Shown here one piece after another: positions 27,032 through 36,158 of a DNA stretch of 64,000 nucleotides. The notes beneath the pieces were generated by a model. It saw only the letters and a program-made list of their open reading frames with translations. It made no database searches and had not been told where the DNA came from. The stretch is from Bin87 sp965203855 (GTDB taxonomy: Bacteria; Chloroflexota; Dehalococcoidia; Lucifugimonadales; UBA3495). The stretch's first letter is position 1, and every line of letters starts with the position of its first letter. Where the stretch lies: assembly GCA_965203855.1 (NCBI GenBank), contig CBDBDN010000007.1:62001-126000 (forward strand), in the 5' to 3' direction. The translations under genes and the position numbers were made by a program.

Positions 27032-27892
27032 ATGCCCCAACAGCTGCCCCCCGAAGTCCTGTCTCTGATTGACGCCGCCCTTACCGAGGATCAGGCGTTC
27101 AACGACCCGACTACGCTGGCCCTGATACCGCCGGAAGTGATTGGCAGCGGGATGCTGCGCGCCAAAGCCTCCGGCGTGCTGGCCGGCGGGCCGGTTGCCG
27201 CCGCCGTTTTTCGCCGGATTGACCCGCAGCTGGAAGTATCGCTGCTGCTGGACGACGGCGCCGCGCTGGAACCGGGGACGGACATTGCCAGCGTCAACGG
27301 CTCTGCTGCCGCCATTCTGCGCGCGGAGCGGACGGCGCTCAACTTTCTGCAAAGGATGTCCGGCATTGCCACCGCTACCGCCGCCTATGTGCGCGCCGCA
27401 GCCGGCACTGGCGCCCGCATTGTGGACACCCGCAAGACGGCGCCGGGCCATCGCTATCTGGACAAGTACAGCGTCCGTATGGGCGGCGGTTACAACCATC
27501 GCCTTAACCTGGCCGACGGCATCCTGATTAAGGACAACCATCTGGCGGCGCGCGCTGCGCTGGAGGAACCGCTGGCCGCCGTAGTGCGGCGCGCCATCGC
27601 TACGGCGTCGCACACCATCCGGGTAGAGGTGGAGGTGGAATCTCTGGCGCAGGTGCAGGAGGCGGTAGAGGCCGGCGCGCACATCATAATGCTGGACAAT
27701 ATGACGCCGGCGCTGATGCGGCAGGCGGTTGGCATCGTTGCCGGGCGCGCCGCTATTGAGGCGTCGGGCGGCATCACGCTGGACACCGTGCGGGCGGTTG
27801 CCGAAACCGGCGTTGACCTAATCAGCATCGGCGGCCTGACTCACTCCCCGGATGCGCTGGATATATCGCTGGATCTGGAATTTCCGGGGTAG
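27032..27892 (+). CDS. nadC: Nicotinate-nucleotide pyrophosphorylase (carboxylating)
   Basis: A 286-residue quinolinate phosphoribosyltransferase of de novo NAD synthesis, converting quinolinate and PRPP to nicotinate mononucleotide and CO2. Diagnostic segments are present: ERTALNFLQRMSGIAT (about 99-114), VDTRKTAPGHRYLDKYSVRMGGGYNHR around 140-160 (quinolinate and PRPP contacts), LIKDNH, the EVEVES strand and IMLDNM, and ASGGI near the C-terminus. Full length. No nadA or nadB is nearby. It converges with the Uma2 gene, leaving 16 nt between stops. Confidence 0.95.
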   Translation: MPQQLPPEVLSLIDAALTEDQAFNDPTTLALIPPEVIGSGMLRAKASGVLAGGPVAAAVFRRIDPQLEVSLLLDDGAALEPGTDIASVNGSAAAILRAERTALNFLQRMSGIATATAAYVRAAAGTGARIVDTRKTAPGHRYLDKYSVRMGGGYNHRLNLADGILIKDNHLAARAALEEPLAAVVRRAIATASHTIRVEVEVESLAQVQEAVEAGAHIIMLDNMTPALMRQAVGIVAGRAAIEASGGITLDTVRAVAETGVDLISIGGLTHSPDALDISLDLEFPG

Positions 27893-27908
27893 GCAGCGGC
27901 GGTTAGTT

Positions 27909-28625
27909 TTACGGGCCGCGCAGCCGCCGGTTTTCCGCTTCCAGTTCTCGGATACGCGCATCGGCCTGCCGGCGGGCGTCCTGCTCCGCATTCCGTGCTG
28001 CCATAATTTCGTCGTAGGTGGGCAGGTAGCGTTCCTGCTGCGGGTCATACCAGCGCAGTTCGCCGTATTCCCAGCATAGAAACAGGCCCAGCGCCGGGCT
28101 GTGGCCCCAGCTGCGGTCGGCGTCAACCCGCACTATATGCATTGGGGTGTAGGCGCCGTTTTCCAGGCGGTCGCCGGCCAGCCCCGTGCCGTAGTACCGG
28201 CCGCCGCTGTGGTCAAAGCGCCAGTATTCGGGGACGCCGTACTCGGCATAGCCGCGCCGCTTGCCGGTTACATCGTTGCGGGCGGTGTACGGGGATGCGA
28301 TTTCCAGCACGAAATCCGGCGGCTTGCCGTGTTCTGGGATGGCATAGCCGTTGCGCGCGATAGTTGCGGCGTGGTCAATGCCAAAAATCACCATCAGGTC
28401 GGGAATCAGGATGCCGGCGCGCTGGCGAGGATTCCAACCTACCGGAATTTCGCTGCCTACCAGCGTGGTGTCCGAGTCGCCGAAGTGGTAGGCCAAGGCT
28501 GCCGTGCTGGACGGTTTATGCAAATAGAGATAGTTCTGCAAATCGTCCCTCGGCGGAAAGTAGGGGAATATGTCGTCGGTTGAGAACGGCGCCGGTAAGG
28601 GCGCAGCGATTTTGGCGGTAGTCAT
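27909..28625 (-). CDS. Uma2-family (DUF820) nuclease-like protein
   Basis: A 238-residue protein of the Uma2/DUF820 family, which adopts the PD-(D/E)xK restriction-endonuclease fold. The core is visible: IPDLMVIFG (Asp), then PPDFVLEIASP (catalytic Glu) with a following basic segment. The C-terminus is a charged coiled coil (ARNAEQDARRQADARIRELEAENRRL), common in this family. The function in cells is not established; members are often expanded in cyanobacteria and Chloroflexota. GAGAGG lies 6 nt before ATG 28625, and a TATAAT-GGCGGC block is 40 nt upstream. The longer ORF start is rejected because it lies upstream of that -10. Confidence 0.85.
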   Translation of the reverse strand: MTTAKIAAPLPAPFSTDDIFPYFPPRDDLQNYLYLHKPSSTAALAYHFGDSDTTLVGSEIPVGWNPRQRAGILIPDLMVIFGIDHAATIARNGYAIPEHGKPPDFVLEIASPYTARNDVTGKRRGYAEYGVPEYWRFDHSGGRYYGTGLAGDRLENGAYTPMHIVRVDADRSWGHSPALGLFLCWEYGELRWYDPQQERYLPTYDEIMAARNAEQDARRQADARIRELEAENRRLRGP

Positions 28626-28664
28626 ACCGAACCTCTCGGCGTGGCGGAATGATGATGCTCCACT

Positions 28665-28676
28665 GCCGCCATTATA
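28665..28676 (-). promoter_or_regulatory. -10 block of the Uma2 gene
   Basis: Minus strand TATAAT followed directly by GGCGGC, 40 nt before the start codon. It is one of at least six such blocks in the window. The -35 is weak. Confidence 0.6.
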
Positions 28677-28686
28677 CACGCGCCGG

Positions 28687-28717
28687 AATAAAATCGCCCT
28701 ATCCATCGGGATAGGGC
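28687..28717 (-). terminator. Terminator of the cta operon
   Basis: Minus strand: GCCCTATCC/GGATAGGGC perfect 9-bp stem with a 4-nt loop, then GATTTTATT. It lies 34 nt after the stop of the last oxidase gene and before the Uma2 promoter. Confidence 0.85.
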
Positions 28718-28750
28718 CGGAGTGAGGCGGATACGCTTGCCGACGCCGCT

Positions 28751-29599
28751 TTATTGCAGCGTCAGCAGGTAGTCAACCAGGTTGTCAATATCGTCGTCGG
28801 ACAACGAAGGGAGAATGCCCGCCATTGTGGCCAGCATCAGCCCGGCCTGGTAATCCTGATCGAAGCCGTCGGCGGCGCCGGCGGTGTAGGCGTCCGGTTC
28901 CAGGATGGATTCGCGGATGTATTGCTCGGCGGTGTAGCCGTCAATCCGGCCGGCGGCGCTGGCGGCGATGCCGTTGAGCGGCGGCCCCAATATGCTGGTT
29001 GAAATGCCCTCGATAGTATGGCAAGCCGAGCAGCCGCCTAGTCCGAGGAACAGGACTTCTCCCGGATGGCCGCCGGCGGTTGCCGACGCGCTACTGCTGC
29101 CGGCGGCAGGGGCCGCGCCCGGCGGCGCCGGCGTAGGTACTATCAGCGGTTCGTAATGCGCCTTTTCGTCGCCGGGGGCGTGGTGTTCAAAGGGGACGGC
29201 GCGGCCTTCGGTGAAAGCGCGCGGTGTCGGGCGGAACACGCCGAACAGCAGCACCAGCGCCACCGCGACCACCAATCCCAAGGCCAGGCCTGCGACGAAA
29301 ATCTGCCAGAGCAGGCGGTGCTCAAACTTCAGGTGCATAAAGAAGGCGACCACGCAGAAAAACTTGATGACGGACAGGATAATCAGCGGCGCAAGCACGA
29401 TGCTGGAACCCTGTAGTCCCTCCGGCACGATGATGAGGAACTCAACCAGGGTTACGACGGCCAGGAATATGGCCAGTATGCCGTACTGCTTCAGGCCGCC
29501 GTGCGCCCCCTCCGGGACCCGGCCAAAGAAGAAGTCGACGATGCCGGGCTCGCGGTGCGCCGCAGCCGCCGGTGCGTCGTGACCGTGGTTGGTGCTCAT
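28751..29599 (-). CDS. ctaF: Oxidase subunit IV fused to a cytochrome c domain
   Basis: A 282-residue protein, last gene of the oxidase operon. Residues about 38-125 hold three membrane helices of the bacterial cytochrome oxidase subunit IV type (SVIKFFCVVAFFMHLKFEH is diagnostic). A Pro/Ala/Ser linker (about 150-180) joins a C-terminal class I cytochrome c domain with heme motif CSACH (190-194), ILGPPLNGI and a candidate axial Met in LMLATMAGI. Subunit IV is normally about 100 residues without heme. As subunit II also carries a cytochrome c, this oxidase would have two tethered c hemes. The symbol follows operon position and is less certain than the fold. Confidence 0.87.
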   Translation of the reverse strand: MSTNHGHDAPAAAAHREPGIVDFFFGRVPEGAHGGLKQYGILAIFLAVVTLVEFLIIVPEGLQGSSIVLAPLIILSVIKFFCVVAFFMHLKFEHRLLWQIFVAGLALGLVVAVALVLLFGVFRPTPRAFTEGRAVPFEHHAPGDEKAHYEPLIVPTPAPPGAAPAAGSSSASATAGGHPGEVLFLGLGGCSACHTIEGISTSILGPPLNGIAASAAGRIDGYTAEQYIRESILEPDAYTAGAADGFDQDYQAGLMLATMAGILPSLSDDDIDNLVDYLLTLQ

Positions 29600-29651
29600 T
29601 GCGTGATTGCCTCCTCTAAAATAAGCCGGGAAACTGCGGCGTAAGGCGGCC

Positions 29652-30398
29652 TTACCCGGACAATCCGACCAGGTTGGTTATCCCCTGGATGGCGGCGTGG
29701 GGCGCTTCCGGGCCGGCGTCAAACCCGCCGACCAGGTAAAGCAGCGTGAAAATCACAATCCACACGATGTCCACAAAGTGCCAGTACAGCCCGGCAATGT
29801 CCACATCCAGCCCGGAGGGGCGGCCGGCTGGATTGCGCGCGGCCACGATGGCCAGTCCAATCAGCCAGACGATGCCCAGGGTTACGTGCGCTCCGTGAAA
29901 CCCGGTCAGGGTAAAGAAAGTGCTGCTGAACAGGTTGGTTTCGTAGCGCAGCCCCTCAATGCGGAACAGGTTGAATTCGTACACTTGGAACCCGATGAAA
30001 ATGCTGCCCAGGATGATGGTCGCGACCAGCCATTGCAGCAGGCGTTTCTGATTGCCGCTGCGCGCCGCCGCTACGCCCATCACCATCGTGAATGAACTCA
30101 TCAGCAGGACGAAAGTGCTGACGGTGGTAATTGGGACGTCGATGATGTCCGCCGGATAGGGGCCGACGATGCTTTGCCCCCGATACAGCATATAGGTGGC
30201 AATCAGCGACCCGAAGAACAGGCAGTCGGAGCCGAGGAACACCCACATCAGGAGCTTCCGGTGATTAATGCCGGTGGTGGTTTCCTCCTCGTGAGCCGGC
30301 GGATGCGCCGCCCCGTGCGCCGGGGGAGAGTGCGTCGGGGGAGAGTGCGCCGCCGGCGGGTGCGCCGGCGCGGCGGGGGATGTGTTTGCGTGGGCCAA
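29652..30398 (-). CDS. ctaE: Cytochrome c oxidase subunit III
   Basis: A 248-residue membrane subunit of the heme-copper oxidase. After a His/Pro/Ala-rich N-terminus (1-40) come the helices. The conserved GFHGAHVTLGIVWLIG stretch and the terminal YWHFVDIVWIVIFTLLYLVG segment, both hallmarks of subunit III, are intact. It stabilises the subunit I active site and proton uptake. The gene sits between ctaD (90 nt upstream) and the subunit IV fusion (52 nt downstream). Confidence 0.94.
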   Translation of the reverse strand: MAHANTSPAAPAHPPAAHSPPTHSPPAHGAAHPPAHEEETTTGINHRKLLMWVFLGSDCLFFGSLIATYMLYRGQSIVGPYPADIIDVPITTVSTFVLLMSSFTMVMGVAAARSGNQKRLLQWLVATIILGSIFIGFQVYEFNLFRIEGLRYETNLFSSTFFTLTGFHGAHVTLGIVWLIGLAIVAARNPAGRPSGLDVDIAGLYWHFVDIVWIVIFTLLYLVGGFDAGPEAPHAAIQGITNLVGLSG

Positions 30399-30488
30399 CG
30401 CGCGCCTCCTGCGTGATTACGATGCGATGGTTGCGATACCGGCGATTGCGATGCGGAGAGCCGACAGCTGCTGCCGTTACCGATTCCG

Positions 30489-32366
30489 TCAGTGATGCCC
30501 GCCGGCGGCGGATTCGTGGTGTTCCTCGGCGGCCGGTTCGTTAGACCAGCCGATGACGCCGATGACGGTAATCAGGCCGCCGACAAAGCTCAACGGGAAT
30601 CGGATGTAGTCCCAGCCGAAGTCAATCAGCAGGCCGCCGGCAATCCAGACCACGCCGAAAGCGGTAATCAGCGGCCAGTAAGACGGGCTGGGCATATGGA
30701 TGGTAGCCGGGTCAACATGGGGTTCGGCCGGCACGGTTTCGCCCTGCGCCGCCGCCTGCCGCTTGGTAATCCAGTAGTCGTCCAGCCCCTGCACCTGGGG
30801 AATCTTGGCGAAGTTGTACGCCGGCGGCGGCGAGGAAATGCTCCATTCCAGCGTCGGCGCATCCCAAGGGTCGTGGCCGGCGTCCGCGCCCTTTTTGAGG
30901 CTGCGGAGGAAGTTGTGCATAAAGATGAGGATGCTGATGATGAGGATGAACACGCCAATGGTCGCCAGCAGGTTCATCAGCTCCCAGCCGTAGCTTTCCT
31001 GGTAAATGTAGATGCGGCGCGGCATCCCGTTCAGCCCGGCGTAATGCATCGGGAAGAAGGTCAGGTTCATCCCGACGAACATCACCCAGAAATGCACCTT
31101 GCCGAGCATTTCGTTGTACATCTTGCCGGTGATTTTCGGATACCAGTAGTAGATGCCGGCGAAAATGCCGAAAATCGCGCCGCCAAACAGCACATAGTGA
31201 ATGTGCGCCACGACGTAATAGGTATCCTGCTGCTGGAAATCGGACGGCGACACGGCGTGCGACACGCCGGACAGCCCGCCCACAATAAACAGCGCCACGA
31301 ACCCGATCGCCATCAGCATCGGCGTTTTCAGGTCAATGGAACCGTTCCACATCGTGCCGATCCAGTTGAAAATCTTGACGCCGGTAGGCACCGCAATCAG
31401 CATCGTGGTGATGGTGAATACCGAGTTGGCGATGGGGCCGAGTCCCACCGTGAACATATGATGGCTCCACACCGCCCAGCTCATGATGGCGATGACGATG
31501 CCGGAAAAGATGACTACCGGGTAGCCGAACAGCGGCTTGCGGCTGAAAGTGGGGATGATTTCGGACACCACGCCCATCGCCGGCAGTATCAGAATGTACA
31601 CTTCGGGATGGCCGAACAGCCAGAACAGATGCTGCCAGAGGATGGGGTCGCCGCCGGCTTCGGTGTTGAAAAAGTTGGCTCCGAACTGCCGGTCGGCGGT
31701 CAGTTCAATCAAAGCGACGGTGATGATGGGGAAAGCCAGCACCAGCAGGATACTGGTTACCAGCGTCATCCAGACGAACACCGGCATTCGCATCAGCGTC
31801 ATACCCGGCGCGCGCATATTGATGATGGTTACTACGAAGTTAAAGCCGGCGGCCAGCGAGGCCACGCCCAGCACTTGCAGGCTCAACGCCCAGAAGTCCA
31901 GGCCCTGCCCTTGGCTGAACGGCGCGGCGGTCAGGTTGGCGTAAGAGAACCAGCCGGCGTCGGGGACATCGCCGACGATGAACCCGCCGTGCATCAGCAG
32001 GGCGCCGAACAGGAAAGTCCAGTAGGAAAAGGCGTTGAGTCGGGGGAAAGCGACATCCCGCGCGCCGATCATCAGCGGTATCAGAAAGTTGAAAAAGGTA
32101 GCGCCGAAGGGCATTACCACCATGAAAATCATGGTGGTGGCGTGCATGGTGAACATCGCATTGAAAGTATCCGGGCTCACCAGCGTGTTGTCGCTGGTAA
32201 CCAGCTGCAACCGTAAGATGGTAGCCTCGATGCCCCCAATCAGGAAAAAGGCAAAGGCGGTAAAGCCGTACAGGGCGGCGATGCGCTTGTGGTCAACCGT
32301 AGTTAGCCAGCTCCACAAGCCGGTGTAGGTATTGGGGCGGGGAATTACGCCGGTGATAGTTACCAT
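30489..32366 (-). CDS. ctaD: Cytochrome c oxidase subunit I
   Basis: A 625-residue catalytic subunit, reducing O2 to water and pumping protons. The low-spin heme ligand His is in FTMHATTMIF. CuB ligands are in HLFWLFGHPEVYILILPAMG (His and the cross-linked Tyr) and WSHHMFTVG, and the heme a3/a His pair is in VVAHIHYVLFGG. The HPEVY motif makes it a type A (aa3) oxidase. An extended C-terminus adds two further helices before a His-rich end. GGAGG is 11 nt before the ATG. The gene follows ctaC after 135 nt. Confidence 0.96.
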   Translation of the reverse strand: MVTITGVIPRPNTYTGLWSWLTTVDHKRIAALYGFTAFAFFLIGGIEATILRLQLVTSDNTLVSPDTFNAMFTMHATTMIFMVVMPFGATFFNFLIPLMIGARDVAFPRLNAFSYWTFLFGALLMHGGFIVGDVPDAGWFSYANLTAAPFSQGQGLDFWALSLQVLGVASLAAGFNFVVTIINMRAPGMTLMRMPVFVWMTLVTSILLVLAFPIITVALIELTADRQFGANFFNTEAGGDPILWQHLFWLFGHPEVYILILPAMGVVSEIIPTFSRKPLFGYPVVIFSGIVIAIMSWAVWSHHMFTVGLGPIANSVFTITTMLIAVPTGVKIFNWIGTMWNGSIDLKTPMLMAIGFVALFIVGGLSGVSHAVSPSDFQQQDTYYVVAHIHYVLFGGAIFGIFAGIYYWYPKITGKMYNEMLGKVHFWVMFVGMNLTFFPMHYAGLNGMPRRIYIYQESYGWELMNLLATIGVFILIISILIFMHNFLRSLKKGADAGHDPWDAPTLEWSISSPPPAYNFAKIPQVQGLDDYWITKRQAAAQGETVPAEPHVDPATIHMPSPSYWPLITAFGVVWIAGGLLIDFGWDYIRFPLSFVGGLITVIGVIGWSNEPAAEEHHESAAGGHH

Positions 32367-32501
32367 TTTGCCTGTTACCTCCGCTGCGAACCCGGCGGCG
32401 CGGCGGCCGGCGGAGCTTGCGTTAGCGGCGATTGGAATGCGTTTTCAATAAATCAAATCGGCAAGGCGGGAAGCCGTTGGGTGATGGGATGGAAGCGTTG
32501 C

Positions 32502-33851
32502 TCAGCGTTCTGCGGTAGCGGCGTCGGCGGCAACGCCCTGCGCCATCAGGTATTCCACCAGGTCGCTTAATTGCTGCTCTGACAGGTCGGCGTGTTTGTC
32601 CAGCCGGGTCTGGTAGATGGGCGCCAGTTCCGACATTCGGTTGCCCGGCTTGATGGATTCGGGATTGCGTACCCACTGGCGCAGGTTTTCCCGGTTCAAG
32701 TCAACCCAGGCGGCGGCCAAAGTAGTGCGCTGGCCCAGGTCGGTGAGGTTGGGCGCGGCGAAAGCGGCGGGCGGTTCGTTGCCGGTGCGAATGTCCTCAA
32801 TGCGTTCCGCGTCCGGCTTTTGCTGCCATTTGGTGTAAGCGATGAAGGTTTGCCGCCGCCCGCTCTGTACGCCCTCGTCGTTTGCGTCCACGGCGTCGGC
32901 GGCGCCGACGGTGTGGCAGGTTACGCATTGGCCGTCGCCGAGGAACACCAGCTGCCCGCGCTGCGCCTGAGCGCTCAATTGCGGCGGCGTTCCCCAGCCG
33001 TCAACCCAGGCGGCGTATTCGGGTTCCTCCAGCACATGGACGCGGAACTTCATTTGAGCGTGGGCGGTGCCGCAGAGCTCAGCGCACTGCCCATGAAAGG
33101 TTCCCGTATTATCGGCCATGAACCACATTCCGTTAGTGCGCGTCGGCACTACATCCTGCTTGCCGGCCAGTTTGGGGATCCAGAAGCTGTGAATTACGTC
33201 GTTGCTTCTGAGATCCACGATGACGGGCGTATTGACGGGGATTCGCATTTCGTTGGCGGTGGTTACCAGCTTGCCGTTGCCGTCGGCGTTTTCGTAGCGG
33301 AATTCCCACCACCACTGGTGGCCGATGGCCTCTACCCGGAGCGGCTCTTTGCCTTGGGCCCGGGCGATGGCGATGGCTTCGTCCGGCTCCAGCCGGAACA
33401 GCACGAATACCGACCAGATGCCCAGCCCCAGTATCAGAATGGTGGGGACAATCGTCCAGGTGATTTCCAGCGGGGTGTTGCCGTGGGTCTGCGGCGGCAG
33501 CGGGTCGCCGGGCTTGCGGCGGAACCGGACGGCGGCGTAGAGCAGCGCGCCTTCAACCAGCACGAACACCGCGACCATCGTCCAGAGCAGCACATTAAAG
33601 AGGAGGAGCTGCTCGCGGGCTACCGGGCCGTTGGCGCTGAACATGGATTGGGGCGCGTCGGCGTCGCAGCCCAGCGCCGCCAGCATCAGGATGACGGCCA
33701 GCACCAGCAGCCCGGACAAGGGACGCCACAAGCGGCGGCGGGTCGGAGATTCGGAGGCGGCACTCGCCTGATTAATGCGGCGGCTTGCCGGACTAAATCC
33801 GGCTGGGCTATGGGTAGGCAAGTTTTCCCCAGGAAAGGGCAGCAGCCCCAT
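32502..33851 (-). CDS. ctaC: Cytochrome c oxidase subunit II with cytochrome c domain
   Basis: A 449-residue caa3-type subunit II. A lipobox-like ALGC (Cys62) follows the signal segment, then two membrane helices (about 75-165) and the CuA cupredoxin domain with HSFWIPKLAGKQD, and HGQCAELCGTAHAQM, which holds both Cys, His and Met ligands. A C-terminal cytochrome c domain has CVTCH (309-313) and a likely axial Met in GNRMSEL. The start ATG 33851 is chosen because AGGGGG lies 8 nt upstream, and the longer frame begins inside the -35 element at 33951-33956. First gene of the ctaC-D-E-F operon. Confidence 0.95.
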   Translation of the reverse strand: MGLLPFPGENLPTHSPAGFSPASRRINQASAASESPTRRRLWRPLSGLLVLAVILMLAALGCDADAPQSMFSANGPVAREQLLLFNVLLWTMVAVFVLVEGALLYAAVRFRRKPGDPLPPQTHGNTPLEITWTIVPTILILGLGIWSVFVLFRLEPDEAIAIARAQGKEPLRVEAIGHQWWWEFRYENADGNGKLVTTANEMRIPVNTPVIVDLRSNDVIHSFWIPKLAGKQDVVPTRTNGMWFMADNTGTFHGQCAELCGTAHAQMKFRVHVLEEPEYAAWVDGWGTPPQLSAQAQRGQLVFLGDGQCVTCHTVGAADAVDANDEGVQSGRRQTFIAYTKWQQKPDAERIEDIRTGNEPPAAFAAPNLTDLGQRTTLAAAWVDLNRENLRQWVRNPESIKPGNRMSELAPIYQTRLDKHADLSEQQLSDLVEYLMAQGVAADAATAER

Positions 33852-33927
33852 CGTGAATCCCCCTGATACTGCGGCCGGCATGGTGCGGCCCGGCTCCAGT
33901 ATGTGCAAAATTTCACTAACGGCGGTT

Positions 33928-33956
33928 ACGATAGCACAAGCGCAATTCCCTGTCAA
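33928..33956 (-). promoter_or_regulatory. Promoter of the cta operon
   Basis: Minus strand TTGACA (33951-33956), a 17-nt spacer and TATCGT (33928-33933). The predicted start near 33921 gives a 70-nt leader before ctaC. Confidence 0.75.
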
Positions 33957-34004
33957 TTTGTCGGGCGGCCCGGTGTGCTGGCATTTTTGGAATGACGGGA
34001 AATA

Positions 34005-34991
34005 TCAAACCGCAACCACGCTGTCCACCATAATCGCCACAAACAGCAGCGCCAAATAGGCCAGCGAATAGAGGTAGGCCGCTTTGGCCCGGCCGCGTTC
34101 ATCCTGGCGCCAGAGCCGCCAGGCCAGCCAGATGAACGGCGCGCCCAGCAGCGCCGCCGCGGCCAGGTAAATCCAGCCCACCGCCGGCAGCAGCCCGAAC
34201 ATCAGCGTCAGCACGGTTAGCGCAATGGAGTACAGGAATATGTGCAGCGCGGTCTGGCGGCGGGATGACACTACGGGCAGCATCGGAACGCCGGCCCGCG
34301 CGTAGTCGGTTTGTATTAGCAGCGACAATGCCCAGAAATGGGGCGGCGTCCAGAAAAAGACGATGGCGAACAGATAGACGGCGGGCAAGTCCAGGCTGCC
34401 CGTTACTGCCGCCCAGCCCACCAGCGGCGGAATTGCGCCGGCCGCGCCGCCGATGACGATGTTGTTAGGCGTGCTGCGTTTCAGCCACAGGGTATAGACG
34501 AAAACATAGACCAGAGTTGCCGACAGCGTTAATCCGGCGGCCAGCAGCCCCGCCGTCCAGGGGCGTATCAGCGCGGCCATAATGACAAATGCGGCGATAT
34601 TCAATGCGATGCCAAAGGCCAAGGCGTAGCGCGGGGCGACCCGGCGGCCGGCTACCGGGCGGCTTTGCGTGCGCCGCATCTCCCGGTCAATGTCCCGGTC
34701 AATCTGGTGGTTGATGGCGTTGGCGCCGCCCGATGCCAATGCGCCGCCAATCCAAACCCACAGCAGCAGCGTGAGCGACGGTACGCCCTGCTCGGCCAGG
34801 AACATCCCGCCGGCGGCGGTCAACAGCAGCAGCGAGATGATTTTCGGCTTGGTCAGGCTCACATAGTCGCGCACTACCGCCGCCGGCGACAGCCGTTCCG
34901 GCGGCGCAGCGGATGCGGGGGCGCCCGGCGTCTCGGCGTCGGGTTGCAATGGCGGCGTAATCCGGGCCAATTCAGTCCTCATCCCCGGCAT
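34005..34991 (-). CDS. ctaB: Protoheme IX farnesyltransferase (heme O synthase)
   Basis: A 328-residue polytopic UbiA-superfamily prenyltransferase that adds a farnesyl group to heme b. The first Asp-rich motif NAINHQIDRDIDREMRRTQSRP (split over about 110-130) and the second loop region with WTPPHFWALSL and DYARAGVPMLPV are characteristic of CtaB/CyoE. It overlaps the end of ctaA by 20 nt, so the two are translationally coupled and make heme A for the neighbouring oxidase. Confidence 0.95.
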   Translation of the reverse strand: MPGMRTELARITPPLQPDAETPGAPASAAPPERLSPAAVVRDYVSLTKPKIISLLLLTAAGGMFLAEQGVPSLTLLLWVWIGGALASGGANAINHQIDRDIDREMRRTQSRPVAGRRVAPRYALAFGIALNIAAFVIMAALIRPWTAGLLAAGLTLSATLVYVFVYTLWLKRSTPNNIVIGGAAGAIPPLVGWAAVTGSLDLPAVYLFAIVFFWTPPHFWALSLLIQTDYARAGVPMLPVVSSRRQTALHIFLYSIALTVLTLMFGLLPAVGWIYLAAAALLGAPFIWLAWRLWRQDERGRAKAAYLYSLAYLALLFVAIMVDSVVAV

Positions 34992-36009
34992 TGGCGCCGG
35001 CCGGGCTTTCCTCTGATACGCCGGGCTCCGGCTTGCGGGATACGGTGCGCGCCGTCAGGTAGGCGGTAATCGCCATGGCCGCCGCCGCCGCCCATACCGC
35101 CGTTGCCGCCGTCAAATGCAGCGCGCGCCAGTGCGCCTGAAAGTCCAACCACACCGTTAGGGCGCCGACGATGACCTGAGCGATAAACGCCGCCAGCGTG
35201 GCCCAGGCCAGCAGTGCCGTTGGCGCCGTCCGTTCTGCGCCGCGCGCGCATCGCCATACCGAATACAGCAGCAGCAGCCCCAAGGCCAGAGCCACATAGC
35301 GATGGAACATATGCACGGCGGTGAGATGGTGCATCGGGAAAGCCTGCCCCTGGCACAGCGGCCAGGTAATGCAGGCTCCGGTGGCCCCCATTGCCGTTAC
35401 CAGCGAGCCGGATACGATGACGGCGTACACGCCCACGGCGCCGGCGATGGCCCAGCGATAATAGCCGTTGGCATTGCCGGCGTTGGCTTTGGCATCGGCG
35501 TTGGCAGAGGCGGCGCGGCTGCGGGATACCGGGTATCGGAATGCGGCAATCAGCAGCAGCACGCATACCGCCAGCAGGATTTCCGCCGTAGCCAGATGCA
35601 GGGCTACTACGCCGCCGGGCAGATGCGTCAGCACGGTTACGCCGCCCAGCAGTCCCTGCACCAGCAGCAGCGGCACGGAGACGGCGGCGGGTATCTGGAT
35701 CCAGCGATAGCCGCGGTAACCGACCATGCCGACAATTGCGGTAGCTATCACCAGCGGCCCCACGATTACCGAGGCGACGAACCGATGCGTGTACTCAATA
35801 ATTGCCGTGTATTCCGCCGGCGGCAGCAGCTTGCCGTAGCACAGCGGCCAGTCCGGGCAGCCCAATCCCGACTCGGTTACCCGTACTACGCCGCCGATGA
35901 CTACCAGCAGAAAAACGCAGATTGCCGTTGCCGTGGCCAAGCCTTGCAGCCAGGTCCAGCCCCGTCGGGATTTGCTGCGGGATGCCCCGCTGATTTCAAT
36001 TGCTGCCAT
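34972..36009 (-). CDS. ctaA: Heme A synthase
   Basis: A 345-residue, eight-helix membrane protein converting heme O to heme A. Hallmarks: VVRVTESGLGCPDWPLCYGKLLPP with its Cys pair (about 45-68), EYTHRFVAS with the heme-ligand His, HLATAEILLA, a second Cys-containing loop (GACITWPLCQG), and the VHMFHRYVAL and ALHLTAAT His motifs. The Cys-bearing loops in both halves match the Bacillus-type CtaA. It is first of the ctaA-ctaB pair, upstream of the oxidase promoter on the same strand. Confidence 0.94.
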   Translation of the reverse strand: MAAIEISGASRSKSRRGWTWLQGLATATAICVFLLVVIGGVVRVTESGLGCPDWPLCYGKLLPPAEYTAIIEYTHRFVASVIVGPLVIATAIVGMVGYRGYRWIQIPAAVSVPLLLVQGLLGGVTVLTHLPGGVVALHLATAEILLAVCVLLLIAAFRYPVSRSRAASANADAKANAGNANGYYRWAIAGAVGVYAVIVSGSLVTAMGATGACITWPLCQGQAFPMHHLTAVHMFHRYVALALGLLLLYSVWRCARGAERTAPTALLAWATLAAFIAQVIVGALTVWLDFQAHWRALHLTAATAVWAAAAAMAITAYLTARTVSRKPEPGVSEESPAGANAGDED

Positions 36010-36158
36010 TCGCCGCTGCCATTCGCAACATCAACAAACTAGTTCGGTTCAGCAGCGCCATGCGCCGCTCTGCCGTATCGCGTCGCATCGTACCGCATAG
36101 ATGATAACGCACTGCCGGCCAATTTGCTACAATCCGTCCGTCTTGGATAGCGTTCCTG

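Noticed and set aside
30492..32216. A 574-codon plus-strand ORF opposite ctaD
   Set aside because: It is the antisense shadow of subunit I, made open by GC-rich third positions; its translation is low-complexity and matches no family.
32592..33866. A long plus-strand ORF opposite ctaC
   Set aside because: Antisense shadow; ctaC has all CuA and heme motifs on the other strand.
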